From: Akanthomyces muscarius
Lineage: Eukaryota > Ascomycota > Sordariomycetes > Hypocreales > Cordycipitaceae
Length of the DNA stretch: 64,000 nucleotides
Direction: 5' to 3'
Assembly (NCBI RefSeq): GCF_028009165.1
Contig: NC_079242.1
Location: 2,356,001-2,420,000, forward strand
Shown one piece after another: positions 44,594-56,860 of this stretch (position 1 is the first letter of the stretch; each line of letters begins with the position of its first letter). The notes under the pieces were generated by a model. It had not been told where the DNA came from and made no database searches. It worked only from the letters and a program-made list of their open reading frames with translations. A program made the translations under genes and the position numbers.

Positions 44594-47500
44594 GACTCTC
44601 GGAGGCGACGCCGTTGCAGTTTGGTGTGTCAACTTTGTTTTTGATTTTTCTTCTTCTGGTGGTGAAAGTGCAGCAACGGCGCGGGGTTGGACGGCTGACG
44701 ACAGCTGCGACTCGACCTGAACGCGACGGTCAATCGATATGGGTTCCGTTTAGTCAGGGGCCTCTCGTCAATTGAGCCCCGGAGCTGGCCTCGTTGAGCC
44801 AGGAAAAGACGCGAGTGGTTGGCGGAGCGGCAGTTGCAGGAGTACGCCCCGAGCGGCAGAATAGAGTGGTCAACAATTGCGTTTTCCCTGCGTCGCTGTC
44901 TGCTGCAGAATTTGCCAGTGATTTTTGTTCTCGGCGAAATCAGTTGGTGGCCGTGTGCAAAGGAGCTTGCGACGACAAAACAGCTCGGACGCTGGGGGCG
45001 GCGCGGCGTGGGCTCTAGGTGGGCGTAGGTTAGGGGTCGAAGAGGCAGCTCCAGCTGTCAGTGCATGTCCCGACCAAGGCGTTGGTGAGCTGGGCGTGGA
45101 ATGAACGAAGCGGTTTGAAAGCCAATGCAAAAGCAATAACAAAAAGAACGACGGCAGTTGGAAGCTTTGTTTGGCGCTGCTATGAACGAGTGTAGTGGTG
45201 ATGGTGTTGCTAGTCGAGCGCAACGGCCAGAAGCGGGAAGGGGAAAAAAAGTTGGTAACGGCAAGGTGCTTTCCCGATGGAGCTTCAGCGCAATCTATTT
45301 TCTTTCCTTTCGACAACGTTACTGGTCGCTAGCAGGGCCTTGTTGACTATGACAGGGATGCTGGGGTCAGCGGTGGCTTGCCGGTAATTAGGTTAGAGAG
45401 AAGGCTAGGCTGGCTGGGATGTGTGGCGTGGGCAGGGGTTTGTTATTACACAGAACGTGTTCTTTCAATGACCAATTCGACGTTGTCGTCGTGTTGCAGA
45501 CGGGAAGAAGAGATGAAACGGGGGGGGAGATGGTGTTGCAGAATGCAAAGACGAGAGAGTGTCCGTGAGTGAGAGGGGGGGGAGGACTGTTCGTGCCGTT
45601 GCACTTTGCAGTTGCACTAGACTGGACTGTCCTGGTTCCGGCAAGGTAAGGATACTGAATCTTTACCAGTACATAGTTAGTCTGGCAGTGCAGCTACATG
45701 GAAGCTTCATCAGCCGGCGGTTTTTGCTTTTAGCGGCCGTCTAGCGCAATGTCGACTGTTATTAGTGCTGGCCCAGCGCCGGACAGCCCATCTACAAGGG
45801 GCAGGTCGAGCGATGGCTTTCCATTCGTCTCTCTGTAAATTATCCGTATACTGGCAAATGATTCTGTCCTTGTCGTCTTGCCACTTGTCAAACCCCCCAT
45901 CTTGGCAAGCCATCTCCGCAGGCCGTCATCAGTTGAGGCGGGCCAAGTATATATCAGTCAGGTATTGCTTATTCTGCTCCAGAGTCCACCTGACGAGGCC
46001 GGCGAGGCTCCAGCTTCAGGGCCGGCACACCAACTACTGGTCACACTGGTACAGAAAAACATGCCTGTCGATAGCGTAATGGCCATCCCTGGCCATGTCT
46101 CTCCCTGTGCCGTTTATAAACTGGGCTTCTTTCTCTCCTGGCTGTGAGTGGCTCGACGCGGAATCCTGGGCAAGGATGCCAGGATGCCGTTCGGCTGCAA
46201 CTCCGTGAATAAATAAACTTTGACAACAGAAAGAAAGACGGCGCGATACAGGAAAGACCAAGCTGAAAAGCTCCGTCGTATTTTTTCGTCCCCCAGCCCA
46301 GCCGGTCCCATAGAAGCGGCGCACATGTGCAGGCCGCAATCTCGGAACGCCGGTTCCTGGGCCAAGACGAAAATAGAGACTTGGGGAGAAAAACGTGGGA
46401 AGAGGACAGGGAAGAGGATGACGGCGTTTATTAGCTTGCAATTATAATCAAGACGTGACTGCAAGAGGACAAGATTTGACACCATCATGTTCTTCTTTCG
46501 CTCCTTCTTTTTTTTTTTTTTTTTTTTTTAATCCCTTCCTCTCCTCCTGGCTCTTTACCAACTGCCATCGCCAGAGAGACTTGCCATCAGCCTCGCCGCT
46601 GTAAAATGGGCGATGGCGCAGAAGAGCAAGGGCCAGCATGCAATCCCAGTCCAGCCCAGCCCAGCCCAGCCCATCACCCGCTCCCCAAACTATTGACTTT
46701 GTCGTGTGCGGCCACAGGTCCCAAGGTCTAGACCAGGCGCTAGAACCCGCGCGGTGTGGTGTGGATTGCGTCTCTTTCCCCCCTGGCCTGGGCCGCGACC
46801 AGTCAGCTACTCAGTACCTACTAGTAATGAACGCTGAGTCCGAAATTATCTACATGCCCAGCCTTCTTGATGAGCAGCATCAAACAAATCACGTCCCGTC
46901 TCATTACCTTTTTTCTTTCTTTTTTTTTCTTTTTTTTCGTACTTTAAACAAGTACAAAAACTTTATACTCGACCGAGTCTGCCGTGTCATGGCCAGGTTC
47001 TGGAGCGCGTTCCCGAACCATCTTCACGCCCATCTTTCAACGTCAAAGCTCAAAACTGGGTCACTTACCACAGCCGGCATGGCAGATGCACAGAGCGCCC
47101 GCCGCCTTTCACCAACAAGTACGGATACTCAGTACGTACTGGTACCCAATGGTAAAAATCACGCCAGTATGTCATTTTGTTACTTTGGACCCCCCTTCGC
47201 CTACAGAGAGTGGTGCGATCGATGAGGCGTTTCTTTTTCTTTTTCATTTCCACTCTGGCCCTGGCAATAATCACCTGTTTGCCTGCCGTTTCCCTGTACC
47301 ATCGCAACCCAACATTTGTCTTCTTCACCTTTTTTTTTTCGCAGACCAAAATATTCCGTTTGTTATGCCAAACACTATATTCTTTTTACTTATCCGTGCT
47401 TCCTCATACTGACCGCCATCGACGTCCTTTGCTCAGCCTCGCCCCCCACTCCTCATGCTCTCGTACCTGCATCCGCAGCCCACATTCCCCCCTCCCAAAT

Positions 47501-48508
47501 ATGGACAATATATTCCCGCGTAATAATCTACTAATATGACGAGTATTTTTTGTAACTTTCTAGTCATTCCCTACCAGTACGGAGTAGAATGGCAGATTTC
47601 CCTCTCGTTCATGCGATAGGCTGCATGTGCTGCGACACACTCTACTGTCGCGCTCTCTCACGACGCTCGCGTCTAATGTATTTTTGCAAGCTTTCGTAGC
47701 ATGCCCTGTTTTCTTTTTCTCCAAACTATTTCTTCCTTATTCCGTGCTCGTTTTTCCCCAGATTCTGCCGCCATTGTCGCATCCCGCAGCCCATCGCACG
47801 CCAAGCCCGTCACAGCATCGCGTGCCCCAGTCTCAGGTGAACAACACTGGCACTCAGGACGAGTGTCAAGGTATTTGAAATTGATTATGAAAACGGCCCC
47901 GAAAAAAAGAAAACCAGTACACAGCCTTCTTTCTGTCCATTCAAATTTTAACAGCAATGCTCCCTCTACCACGCGTCACCCATTGTTGTACTACACGGCT
48001 GGGCTTGTTCCCGATGGCCGCACGGCCGAAGAGACGTGTTTCACCCCAACTTACCCTTCCTCACTCTGTACCGCTTCACGCCCAACACAAAGGACCACTC
48101 GTGTTTCATCAGCTACCCATGCCAATTTCTTTTGCCCAAAAACGGCTGTCCGGCTCGGTTTACACTTTCAAGGTGCATGCACTTCGCCATGTCCTTGTGC
48201 AGTGACGACGTACACATGCCAAAACAACAGGCTTCACCCAGTAAACCGTTCATGTCCAGGAACAAAGTTCATAAATGGAGGTATTTGGAGATACTAAAAT
48301 TGACAACTAGGCATAGTATGCAAAATGACAAGAACAATCAGAATTCACAAACATTCTATGTACACTTCCTTTTTAATTCCTCGACCCGGAATAACCCTGC
48401 CTTGTCCATGTTCTACTACATGTGACCCCAAATGACACAACGCCGGGAAATATGCAAGAGAATCATCCTTCTCCTATAAACTCAAATGAAAGATCAAGCA
48501 GCAGTGCC
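44594..48508. other. 3.9-kb gene-free region
   Basis: It contains the promoter of the DUF7729 gene and, at the right, the 3' region of the ABC transporter. A run of 22 T lies at 46508-46529, a CAGCC(CAGCC)n repeat at 46651-46673, and a TACGGAGTA word at 47578. No coding or structural RNA gene was recognised. Confidence 0.5.
46508..46529. repeat. Poly-T run of 22
   Basis: Homopolymer in intergenic DNA; the exact length is unreliable. Confidence 0.9.
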
Positions 48509-51500
48509 TTAGCCGTGCTTGGCAAGACTCTGAAGGTTGACAAGCTCTGCGTAGCGGCCATTCTTGCGCATCAGTTCCGAGTGCGTGCCCTGCTCGACAA
48601 TGCGACCCTGATCAAAGACGTAGATAATGTCGGCCTTCTGAATCGTGCTCAGACGGTGTGCAACAGCAATGGTCGTACGGCCCTTAGCCGCCTTGTCCAG
48701 CGCCGCCTGCACCACCTTTTCAGATTCCGAGTCAAGAGCCGATGTGGCCTCGTCGAGGAGTAGAATCTTGGGATCACGAATCAGAGCACGGGCAATAGCG
48801 ATGCGCTGCTTCTGGCCACCAGACAGCAGCGCACCCTTGCTACCCACTGTTGTGTTGAAGCCCTCAGGCAGAGAGACGATAAAGTCGTAAATGTTGGCTT
48901 CACGGCACGCGTACTCCAGCTCAGAGTCGGACACATCCTCGCGGGTGGTGCCGAGAAGAATATTCTCTTTGATCGAACCCTGGTACAAAGTAGGCTCCTG
49001 GCTAACCAGAGCAATAAACGATCTGTAGTCGTTGATGTTCAGATTGCTGATTTCTTTGCCGTCGACATAGACACCACCGGAAAGCGGGTCATAGAATCGC
49101 TCCAGCAGCGAAATGGTAGTGCTCTTGCCACAGCCAGACGCACCCACGAGAGCGATGTATTGACCGGGGCGGACAGTCAGGTTGAGGCCACGCAGAACGG
49201 GCTGCTCAGGGCGAGTGGGGTAGCGGAAGTGCACATCGCGGAACTCAAGAGTACCCTCGACGTGTGTGACGGGCTCGCCTTCCTCAGACCAGGTATCAAT
49301 GGCAGGCTTGCGGTCAAACAAGATCTTGAGCTCCTGGGCAGCGCCGTGCGCCTTGCCCATATCTGGGGCGAACGAAAAGACGGTACCAGCAGACTGGGCG
49401 CCAAAGATGATGGACATGAAGCACAGGAAGAATTGGAACATGCTGTATTCGCGCTTGCCGATAAGGGTACCTCCATACCAGAAACCAAGCGCAAGGCAAA
49501 GGAACACAAGCGACTGAGATGCAGCGTAAAGAGCACTAGACTTGGCGACAGAAATCAGACTGCGGCGCTGCTGCGCGGCAAGAGACGCTTGGTAAATCTC
49601 CAAAACGTCCTTCTCACGAGTGAGAGACGCGACAGTGCGAATAGCAGAGATGGCTTCCGAGGCGTACGAAGCGGATGAAGCATAGGCAGCCTTGGATCGC
49701 CGCTGGAAGTGAGCAAGAAGCCAAAACCGGAAGAAGCCACATCCAAGAAGAACGGGAATTGTCGAGATGCACACGAGCGAGAGCTTCCATCCAATGGCGA
49801 GAGAAACGGTGCAGGCAGCAATCAAGGTGGTAGCGGTGAGCAGAATCGTGCCCAGCGTCACGCCGCTGATGCCAGCAACGTGAGTGGTCTCGGTAGAGAG
49901 GAACGATGTCAGCGCACCGGCAGTATTCTCCTCCATGTCAAAGAAGGCGACGTCCTGGCGCAGTATGGCTCGGAAAGCGCGATCACGAACACGGTGAACG
50001 AGGCGCTCGGAGCAGAGAGCAAAAGCAACGCCTTGAATGCCAAAGGAGATGAACTGGGTAAAGGCCAGCATCAGGAACATGGAGCTCCAAAAGTCCGAGT
50101 CGTGCTTGATCTGGCCACGGTTCAAAGGGGTAACAGGCGCAGAGAGCGTGGTGATTTGCTTGGCGAAGAAAACGGCCGAGGTTGGGTTACCACCACCACA
50201 GATGACGCTGAAAACACAGCCGAGAAGCATCAGCTTCCATTCAGGTCGATTGAATGAGGCAATGAGCTTGATCAGGGTTCCAAGGCTATCCTTTTGCTGG
50301 CGGTCGCTGACCGCCTTGGTCTGCAAAACCATGCTGGAGACAGACCCCCGGGTTGAGTTCCGTTTCAGTCTGTCAGCAATGTTGTCATCTGGGTCGGCTT
50401 CGTAGACAGAGCCACGGTTGGTCGACTTCTTCTGAAGCAGCGCCAATTCTTCCGCTTCAAGCTCAGCCTGCTCTTCGGCAGTAAGCTCTTCGGCGGCAGC
50501 AATGTTCTGAGCGGAGACGAGGTTGAAGTAGGCACCCTGCTTCTCGATAAGATCATCGTGGTTGCCTTGCTCAATAATTTTACCTTCAGACATGACGACA
50601 ATGTTGTGGGCATCCTTGATGGTGGAGAGACGATGGGCGATGGTAATGGTGGTTCGGCCGGCAGCGGCTTTCTCGAGGGCAGCCTGGACAACACCTTCCG
50701 ACTTGGTATCGAGCGCAGAGGTGGCTTCGTCGAGCAGAAGGATCTTGGGATCAGATACGACGGCGCGAGCAATGGCAATACGCTGCTTCTGACCGCCGGA
50801 GAGGAGGAAGCCGCGCTCTCCGACATTGGTTTCGTAGCCCTCAGGAAGGCCGGAGATGAAGTCGTGGGCGTTGGCCATCTTGGCAGCCTCAATGATGAGC
50901 TCGCGTTGTCTTTCTTCCGTCTCATGCTCGGCAGCTGTTCCAATCAGGCCGTGGCCAATGTTCTTGAAAATGGTCGTTCCGAAAAGGGTAGGCTCCTGGC
51001 TGACGAGAGCCATTTGCTGGCGGAGCCACTTGAGGTTGAGAGTGGACATGTCGATGCCATCCAGGTAGATTGTCCCCTGAACCGGGGAGTAGAAACGTTC
51101 AACGAGACCAACGATGGTGCTCTTTCCAGAGCCAGATGCGCCGACAAGAGCCGTGGTCTTGCCAGCAGGGATGCTCAGGCTAACATTAGACATGACGCGA
51201 ACCTCGGGACGGGACGGGTAGATGTGAGAAATGTTCTCGAGACGAATGTTGCCCATAATGTTGTCAATCTTGGCGCCGTCCTCGCTGGAGGGGTCAAGGG
51301 GAGAGGGACGGTCAATGGTGTTGAAGATCTTGGCGGCAGCGGCTACGGCGGTGGTGAAGGCCTGGAGGTTGGGGGCGACGTTGCCGAGCTGGAAGGCACC
51401 AATCATGACGGACATCATGATTGTGAGAATCTTGTTGAGTGGGATGACACCCTCAACAATGAACTTGCTGCCCTGCCAGAAGGCCAAACCATAGTTCAGG

Positions 51501-52525
51501 AAGAGTATGAGCATCATACCACCGACCATGATGGCCATAGCGCTCTTGACGCGGAAACCAAAGTACTCGGCCTTGGCCAGGTACTTGTCGTACTTTTTCG
51601 CGAGGCGCTCCTGGGTGCCAAAAGCAATGGCATTGCGGATGGAGCTGAATACTTCTTCGGCAATGGAGCCACCCTCGGCGTAGGACTCGAGGGAGGCCTT
51701 GTTGTGCTTAAGCATGACGCTGGAGCCGATACCGATGTTGAGGACCAGCGCAAAGACGGTGGCGGAAAGGATGAGGGTGAGCTTCCAGTAATTGATGAAA
51801 GCAATGATAAAGGCGGTAACAAAGGTAGCGAGGGCGGCAATGGTGAGGGAGACCTTTTCAGAAAGACCGTCCTGGATGAGATTGGTGTCTGCGGTAATGC
51901 GGGTGGTGACCTCGCCGGCTCCAAGCTTATCAAAGTAGCCAATGTTTTGTCGCATACAGGCTTCGAGGTAGTGCTCGCGAATCTTGGCAGAGATGTGCTC
52001 ACCGGTGTAGATGAAGCCGACGGTGCAAATGTAGGTGACGATGAATTCACCAACACCGAGGTAGACAAAGTAGAGGACAAATTTGGTCAGCTGGCCAACG
52101 AAATCGTCGTACGTCATTCCGCCGCCAAAGAAGAAGTCGCGGAAGACACGTTGAAGGTTTCCAAAGATGACAGTCATGAGGGGCAGAGCAGCACCAGAGG
52201 CAATGGCGCAAATGGCAGAAACGACAATGATTATAATGTCGTTGCGCGAGGCGTAGCGGTAGAGGACGCCAGCGCCCTTTGTGAGGGTAGGCACGTCAAC
52301 CTGCTTCCTTAGGATGTCGGCCTCGTGTTCGGGGAGGTGAGCATAGACATCATCTGCGCTGGCCGTCTTGGGAGGCGTCGCGAGTTTGGTGTCTGCCTTT
52401 TCGAGGGGGCGGGTTTCGGGGTCGGAGGAGTCGCCATGGCTAGAGGCGGGTTGCGAGGCAGGCTGAGAACCAGACTGGACAGTTTGCTGAAGCTTTCCGG
52501 ACTTTTCAGAAAGTTCGTACGCCAT
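48509..52525 (-). CDS. Full-size ABC-B (MDR/P-glycoprotein-type) transporter
   Basis: A single exon encodes 1338 aa with layout (TMD-NBD)x2, the size of fungal ABCB1/MDR1-like exporters. These expel hydrophobic drugs, toxins or peptides across the plasma membrane using ATP. The first membrane domain starts near residue 95. NBD1 has Walker A GASGSGKST near residue 460, signature LLSGGQKQRIAIARA near 572 and Walker B KILLLDEATSALD. NBD2 has Walker A GASGCGKST near 1126, signature LLSGGQKQRIAIARA near 1233 and the matching Walker B. Q-loops (LVSQEPTLF, LVSQEPTLY) and H-loops (TTITIAHRLSTI, TTIAVAHRLSTI) are intact in both halves, so both ATP sites look catalytic. The N-terminus is Ser/Gln/Pro-rich and cytosolic. 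It is intronless, with several kilobases of free DNA on each side, so no cluster partner indicates its substrate. Confidence 0.97.
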   Translation of the reverse strand: MAYELSEKSGKLQQTVQSGSQPASQPASSHGDSSDPETRPLEKADTKLATPPKTASADDVYAHLPEHEADILRKQVDVPTLTKGAGVLYRYASRNDIIIIVVSAICAIASGAALPLMTVIFGNLQRVFRDFFFGGGMTYDDFVGQLTKFVLYFVYLGVGEFIVTYICTVGFIYTGEHISAKIREHYLEACMRQNIGYFDKLGAGEVTTRITADTNLIQDGLSEKVSLTIAALATFVTAFIIAFINYWKLTLILSATVFALVLNIGIGSSVMLKHNKASLESYAEGGSIAEEVFSSIRNAIAFGTQERLAKKYDKYLAKAEYFGFRVKSAMAIMVGGMMLILFLNYGLAFWQGSKFIVEGVIPLNKILTIMMSVMIGAFQLGNVAPNLQAFTTAVAAAAKIFNTIDRPSPLDPSSEDGAKIDNIMGNIRLENISHIYPSRPEVRVMSNVSLSIPAGKTTALVGASGSGKSTIVGLVERFYSPVQGTIYLDGIDMSTLNLKWLRQQMALVSQEPTLFGTTIFKNIGHGLIGTAAEHETEERQRELIIEAAKMANAHDFISGLPEGYETNVGERGFLLSGGQKQRIAIARAVVSDPKILLLDEATSALDTKSEGVVQAALEKAAAGRTTITIAHRLSTIKDAHNIVVMSEGKIIEQGNHDDLIEKQGAYFNLVSAQNIAAAEELTAEEQAELEAEELALLQKKSTNRGSVYEADPDDNIADRLKRNSTRGSVSSMVLQTKAVSDRQQKDSLGTLIKLIASFNRPEWKLMLLGCVFSVICGGGNPTSAVFFAKQITTLSAPVTPLNRGQIKHDSDFWSSMFLMLAFTQFISFGIQGVAFALCSERLVHRVRDRAFRAILRQDVAFFDMEENTAGALTSFLSTETTHVAGISGVTLGTILLTATTLIAACTVSLAIGWKLSLVCISTIPVLLGCGFFRFWLLAHFQRRSKAAYASSASYASEAISAIRTVASLTREKDVLEIYQASLAAQQRRSLISVAKSSALYAASQSLVFLCLALGFWYGGTLIGKREYSMFQFFLCFMSIIFGAQSAGTVFSFAPDMGKAHGAAQELKILFDRKPAIDTWSEEGEPVTHVEGTLEFRDVHFRYPTRPEQPVLRGLNLTVRPGQYIALVGASGCGKSTTISLLERFYDPLSGGVYVDGKEISNLNINDYRSFIALVSQEPTLYQGSIKENILLGTTREDVSDSELEYACREANIYDFIVSLPEGFNTTVGSKGALLSGGQKQRIAIARALIRDPKILLLDEATSALDSESEKVVQAALDKAAKGRTTIAVAHRLSTIQKADIIYVFDQGRIVEQGTHSELMRKNGRYAELVNLQSLAKHG

Positions 52526-55500
52526 GACGGGCGATTAGAGGCAGGTCAGGCCTGCGAAGCAAGTGAGGGAAGCTGGATGCGAGGCGAGGATGGCAGCTTC
52601 AAGCCACGGGCGGGCGAACTGAAGGGCGCTCCAGCGATGAGAGCGGGCGCGGAATTTGCTTGGGGGGGGGGGCTGCGAGACAAGGGGAGAGCTAGAGCAA
52701 GAATGTCGCAAAGGTCAGCTCCAGATGGCGAAGAAGAAGAGTAGAAGCGCAGAAGACAATTAAGGGTAGAAGAGCTGAGAAAAGGGTGACAGCTCTTGGC
52801 AAGAATTAACAGCTGGCAGGAAGACTGACAGAAAGTCGAGCCGCAGGTGAAGCGAAGCCGCGGTTGTGGCGGGCGAGTCACAACAGACGACGTGGGACTG
52901 GCACGCAGGCCAGACTAATTGGACGAGGAAATGGTGAAGCGCGCCGATTGCCTATTTGGGGCTAGAGAGAGATGAAATGCAAGAAGCCGGTGCGATGGTG
53001 CGAGGTGGATAGGCGTTGTGAGACAGAGAGGAATAGAGGGCGTGTTCGGCGGGTGTGTGGTGTTTGTTCTGGTGGCGGGCGGCGGCGAGGGTAGAGAAGC
53101 CCGGATTCGGGTGTCGTCGAGGATGTTGAGCAAAAAAGGAAAAAAGGAAGCAGGAAGGAGAGAAGAAGTCGGTCAGGCTAGAGAGGGTCAGGAGATGATG
53201 GAGAGGGTGTAAGGCGATTGCCGAGGGGAAAGGTCAAAGTATTATAACGGGCCGTGCGAGGAGTTGCAGGTGGTGGCGGTTTGCATAGTCGTGGCCGTGA
53301 CGGGTTTAATGTGCGGACGTGCGTTGTCGGGTGTGAGGCAGAGGGGATGGGCCCGACGAGGAGTCCGGGACCCGACAAACAGTTGACAGGGAGGCAGACG
53401 CCAGGCGTCGAATGGATATCCAGAAGCACACTACTCCGTACCTATGCGTAATCCGTACCAGAAAGGGCCCGGGATAGGGAACTACTAGGAGGAGCCGGGT
53501 GGTGGGTGGGTTCTGGGTGCTAGAGTTGATGGCAATCACCCGGCTCAACTTGGCAAGTTAAAAGTCTGCGAGATGGGATGGAGGGGCGCCGAGATGATGG
53601 TGAAGATGATGATGGAGATGCGAATGGAGATGCTGATGGGGGTGTGCGGAGTTTCGTTGGGGCCGTTTGCCTGCCGTGCCTGCCGTGCCTGCCTGGCGAC
53701 GCCAAGAGAGCTGCTCTTGCTGGGAGTTCAGTCATCAGTCACTGGGGAAGAGTGCAAAATGATTACCTACGGATATAATAATATAATAAATGGATAGAAT
53801 ACGCGTAATACGACCAACCAGCCCGCCTGGCCCTTTCCTCTTACAGGCCACCAGCCCGCTGAGCACCCGTTGCAACCCGCTGAAGTCTGGCGCGCCCGCT
53901 ACAGCTGCTTCAGCCCACGGGCACGCCACCAAAAAAAGATGGCGCAACGGTGCAGTCGAGGTATTCATGCTTGCTCTGGGGCTTGTCACGATACAGCGCA
54001 GAGCAAGCCTCAGACTGGCACGGACTTGCATCTTGAACTTGGAAGAGACACCATCTGGCAAACCTACATTGTGCTCACAAGATACCAGTATACCAGCTGC
54101 CAGGCGTGCAAAAAACGTGCGCTTAGCGGACGCATACAGTAGACGCCTGTAGCGGACCGCTCGCCGGAGTCTGGCCAAGTCCGCCGAACCACCGCCCACA
54201 GGCAGCTGCAGCTGAGAGGCAATCAGGCTACAGTGGGCTGCCCGCCTGTACAAATCTTCAGCAATCACCACGCAGTGGAGCTTGTAGGGGCTAAACGACG
54301 CCTCTGGGATCTGTACCCAGTCATGCCTGTCCTGTCCATGCCGGTCAAACCAACCGGTAAGCCTCTCATCTTAATAATAATTATCATGTATCCGTCGCAG
54401 GGCCTCGTTTCTTCTGGCATCAGCAAACCCCACGCCAGTTTTCAGTTTAATTCTCTTTCATCATATTATGAATGAAAGACAAAGACATGGCGACGTTGCT
54501 TTGCAGTGTTCTTTCGGCCCTTTGCAGAATGTGCCCATTCTAGGTGCCTGTTGAGAGTTGGTACACGACCGACAGCGCCATCTCAGCCTGCCCAATTTTA
54601 TATCAAAAAATGTTACGGATATTGATACAGGCATCCTTCGTCGAAGCCTTGCACGGATACGGCATCAACGCCGCCAGCCATGTGGTCCCGCCCCCCGGCC
54701 ATGTAAGTTGGTAATAAGAAATAAGGACTCGTTTCCACCGGCTTGCGTATCCGTGTCACCGTACCCGGACACGGACAAGTTCTTTCTGCATTGCTTTGTT
54801 CGATGCAGATACATACATGGCGTTGCTGCAGTGTCGTCCACGTCATTTGGCTTGTGCCGGCAAGACATGCATGCATCAGTCACCCAGACTAATAAGAGAG
54901 AAAAGGTTCGGTCCAACAATCTTCTTGACCAATTAATTTTGCGCTTACCGCCACCGGAGGATTGCGATTCCATTGTGGGCTTTTCTTTTTGGTTCTTTTT
55001 TTTTTTTTTAAACAACTACTCTACAAGTACGCCGAATGGGTCATACATATGCACACACTCCACGCCTTCACACAGACACGCCCGGCCGGTAGGTACATTA
55101 CCTAGCCGATATCTGTGTTTCACTCAGGAAGCGAACACATGGTCACCCACCTAGTCCCAGTCTCCTTTTGCGACACTCTGCAGATGATACTCTTTCGATG
55201 CAATGGTGAATTTGTCTTTGTAATAGCATCAACCTTGTAATAGATATTTCTCGCGCCATTTTCCTGAACCTGATAGGATAAAAACTGCCTTTACCGAACG
55301 CTACCCTGGCATTCCTCACCCCCCTCTCCCCCCGAAAGCAGCCCAGGGCTGACCCAATTTTCCCGGGTTCGGGGCCGTCCAGAAGTCCGAGACGCACACG
55401 CTCTCTTCAGCCGTCCTGCAGCCTGCCTACTGGTACAAGCAACTAGGCAGGTAGGTATTCCTCATCCATTTTAGTTGGTTACTGCTAACGGCCCAGTCCA

Positions 55501-56860
55501 TCGTCTACAGAGTACTCATGGCATTTTCGTAATGCGCCTCCATTCGTATACCTACTTGTAATCCCATCTACATGGCCTTGTTTACTATGAATCCTTCTGG
55601 AATATTCTCTGCCAAAAGGATCCGTCGCCAAGACGCACGCCCAAGACGCCTTTCATCTCGACGCGTCCCAGAATTCCTCTGCCTATTGTCTCGGCCGAAA
55701 TCTCTAAATGCAAGGGCTGCTGACTACCTTTTGTAGAAGATAGGACGCAACTCCACCACAAAGCTAAACATCAATAACAATTTTTGAAAATAAAACAAAA
55801 ATTGGAAGAAAAATCAAAATCGCACGCTGAATTTCCGGCCGTGGGCTCTGAGGCCCTTTGTCGCTGAGACGTTCGCCTAGCACAGGATGCATAGTCTTCT
55901 CCTCTACTCGAGTATACGTCTTGTCGCACAAACGGACTGGGCCGCAGTCGATCACCTTCCTGTATTCACATCTGCTGCATCTTGTGCCACTGATTCGTGT
56001 CGTATCTGTCATCGCAGCGCTGCCTCATCCTGCTTCATCATGCATGTGTCTATGCACGTCCTGACCCGCCCCGTCGGTTCTCTGCACACAAAGATCTCCT
56101 GCTATCTGGTTCTGTGCGACTGTGTATCACCAAGGCTTGTCCTACATGTCACATAGTACAGCCGCTATTGTGTAATGATGCTTTTTTCTCTCTTGTCAAG
56201 TCGTGCATTCGTCTCGTCTGCTCCTACATCCACCTACATTCAGCCGTTGCTCATCTCTTGAGTTTTAGTCTCTAGGGTAGCTGGATTTCTCGGAACAGTG
56301 CCACGAGTGCACGACCATTCAAAAGCTCTTTCGAAGTTTTCCTTCAGAGTCAAATATACGTATGTAGCTTGAGCTGTTCCCAATACTGGATTAACGACAG
56401 TAGCAAATGAGACAACGGATATGGTTGGGTTGCAGCCATTATCCTACGTACATGGATTGGCAGTGCGAAAGAACTGCACATACAAGTGGCATAACGCTTG
56501 CCACCATGTTGGACAAGTAAAAGGCTTTGAGCATCTTATCTGACACCAAGACTGAATCGTATGAGTGATTTATGATTTTAACAATCAATCTCAGACCCCA
56601 ACTCGTTCGTTCATATTTCAATCTAGTACCAATTCACCAGCTAGCCGCAGTGATTGTCTACATGACTGTGTCGTTAGTCTACGGACTGGTGCAAGACACG
56701 AAGCAAAAAGTAGTTTCAGGGGAAAACAAACGGAACTCAAGGCAGAAATGCCCAAGTGTACATGTCTATCTCAACAAGCTGAATATAATATCGAACAAAC
56801 CAATGGCCATCACACGTATATCGAGTGACCCTTGCAATGGAATACAAAACCACTCCCTAC
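52526..56860. other. 4.3-kb upstream region of the ABC transporter
   Basis: No gene is supported. The first kilobase is purine-rich (on +), as expected of a leader and promoter read from the minus strand. A TACTCCGTA word is at 53432. Short open frames of up to 198 aa on either strand have no signal peptide, motif or splice structure. Confidence 0.5.

Noticed and set aside
50558..52312. 584-codon open frame on + opposite the ABC transporter
   Set aside because: Antisense shadow caused by strong codon bias; the sense strand carries all ABC motifs.
53735..54271. 178-codon open frame on - upstream of the ABC transporter
   Set aside because: No family resemblance or splice context, and open frames also occur on the opposite strand.
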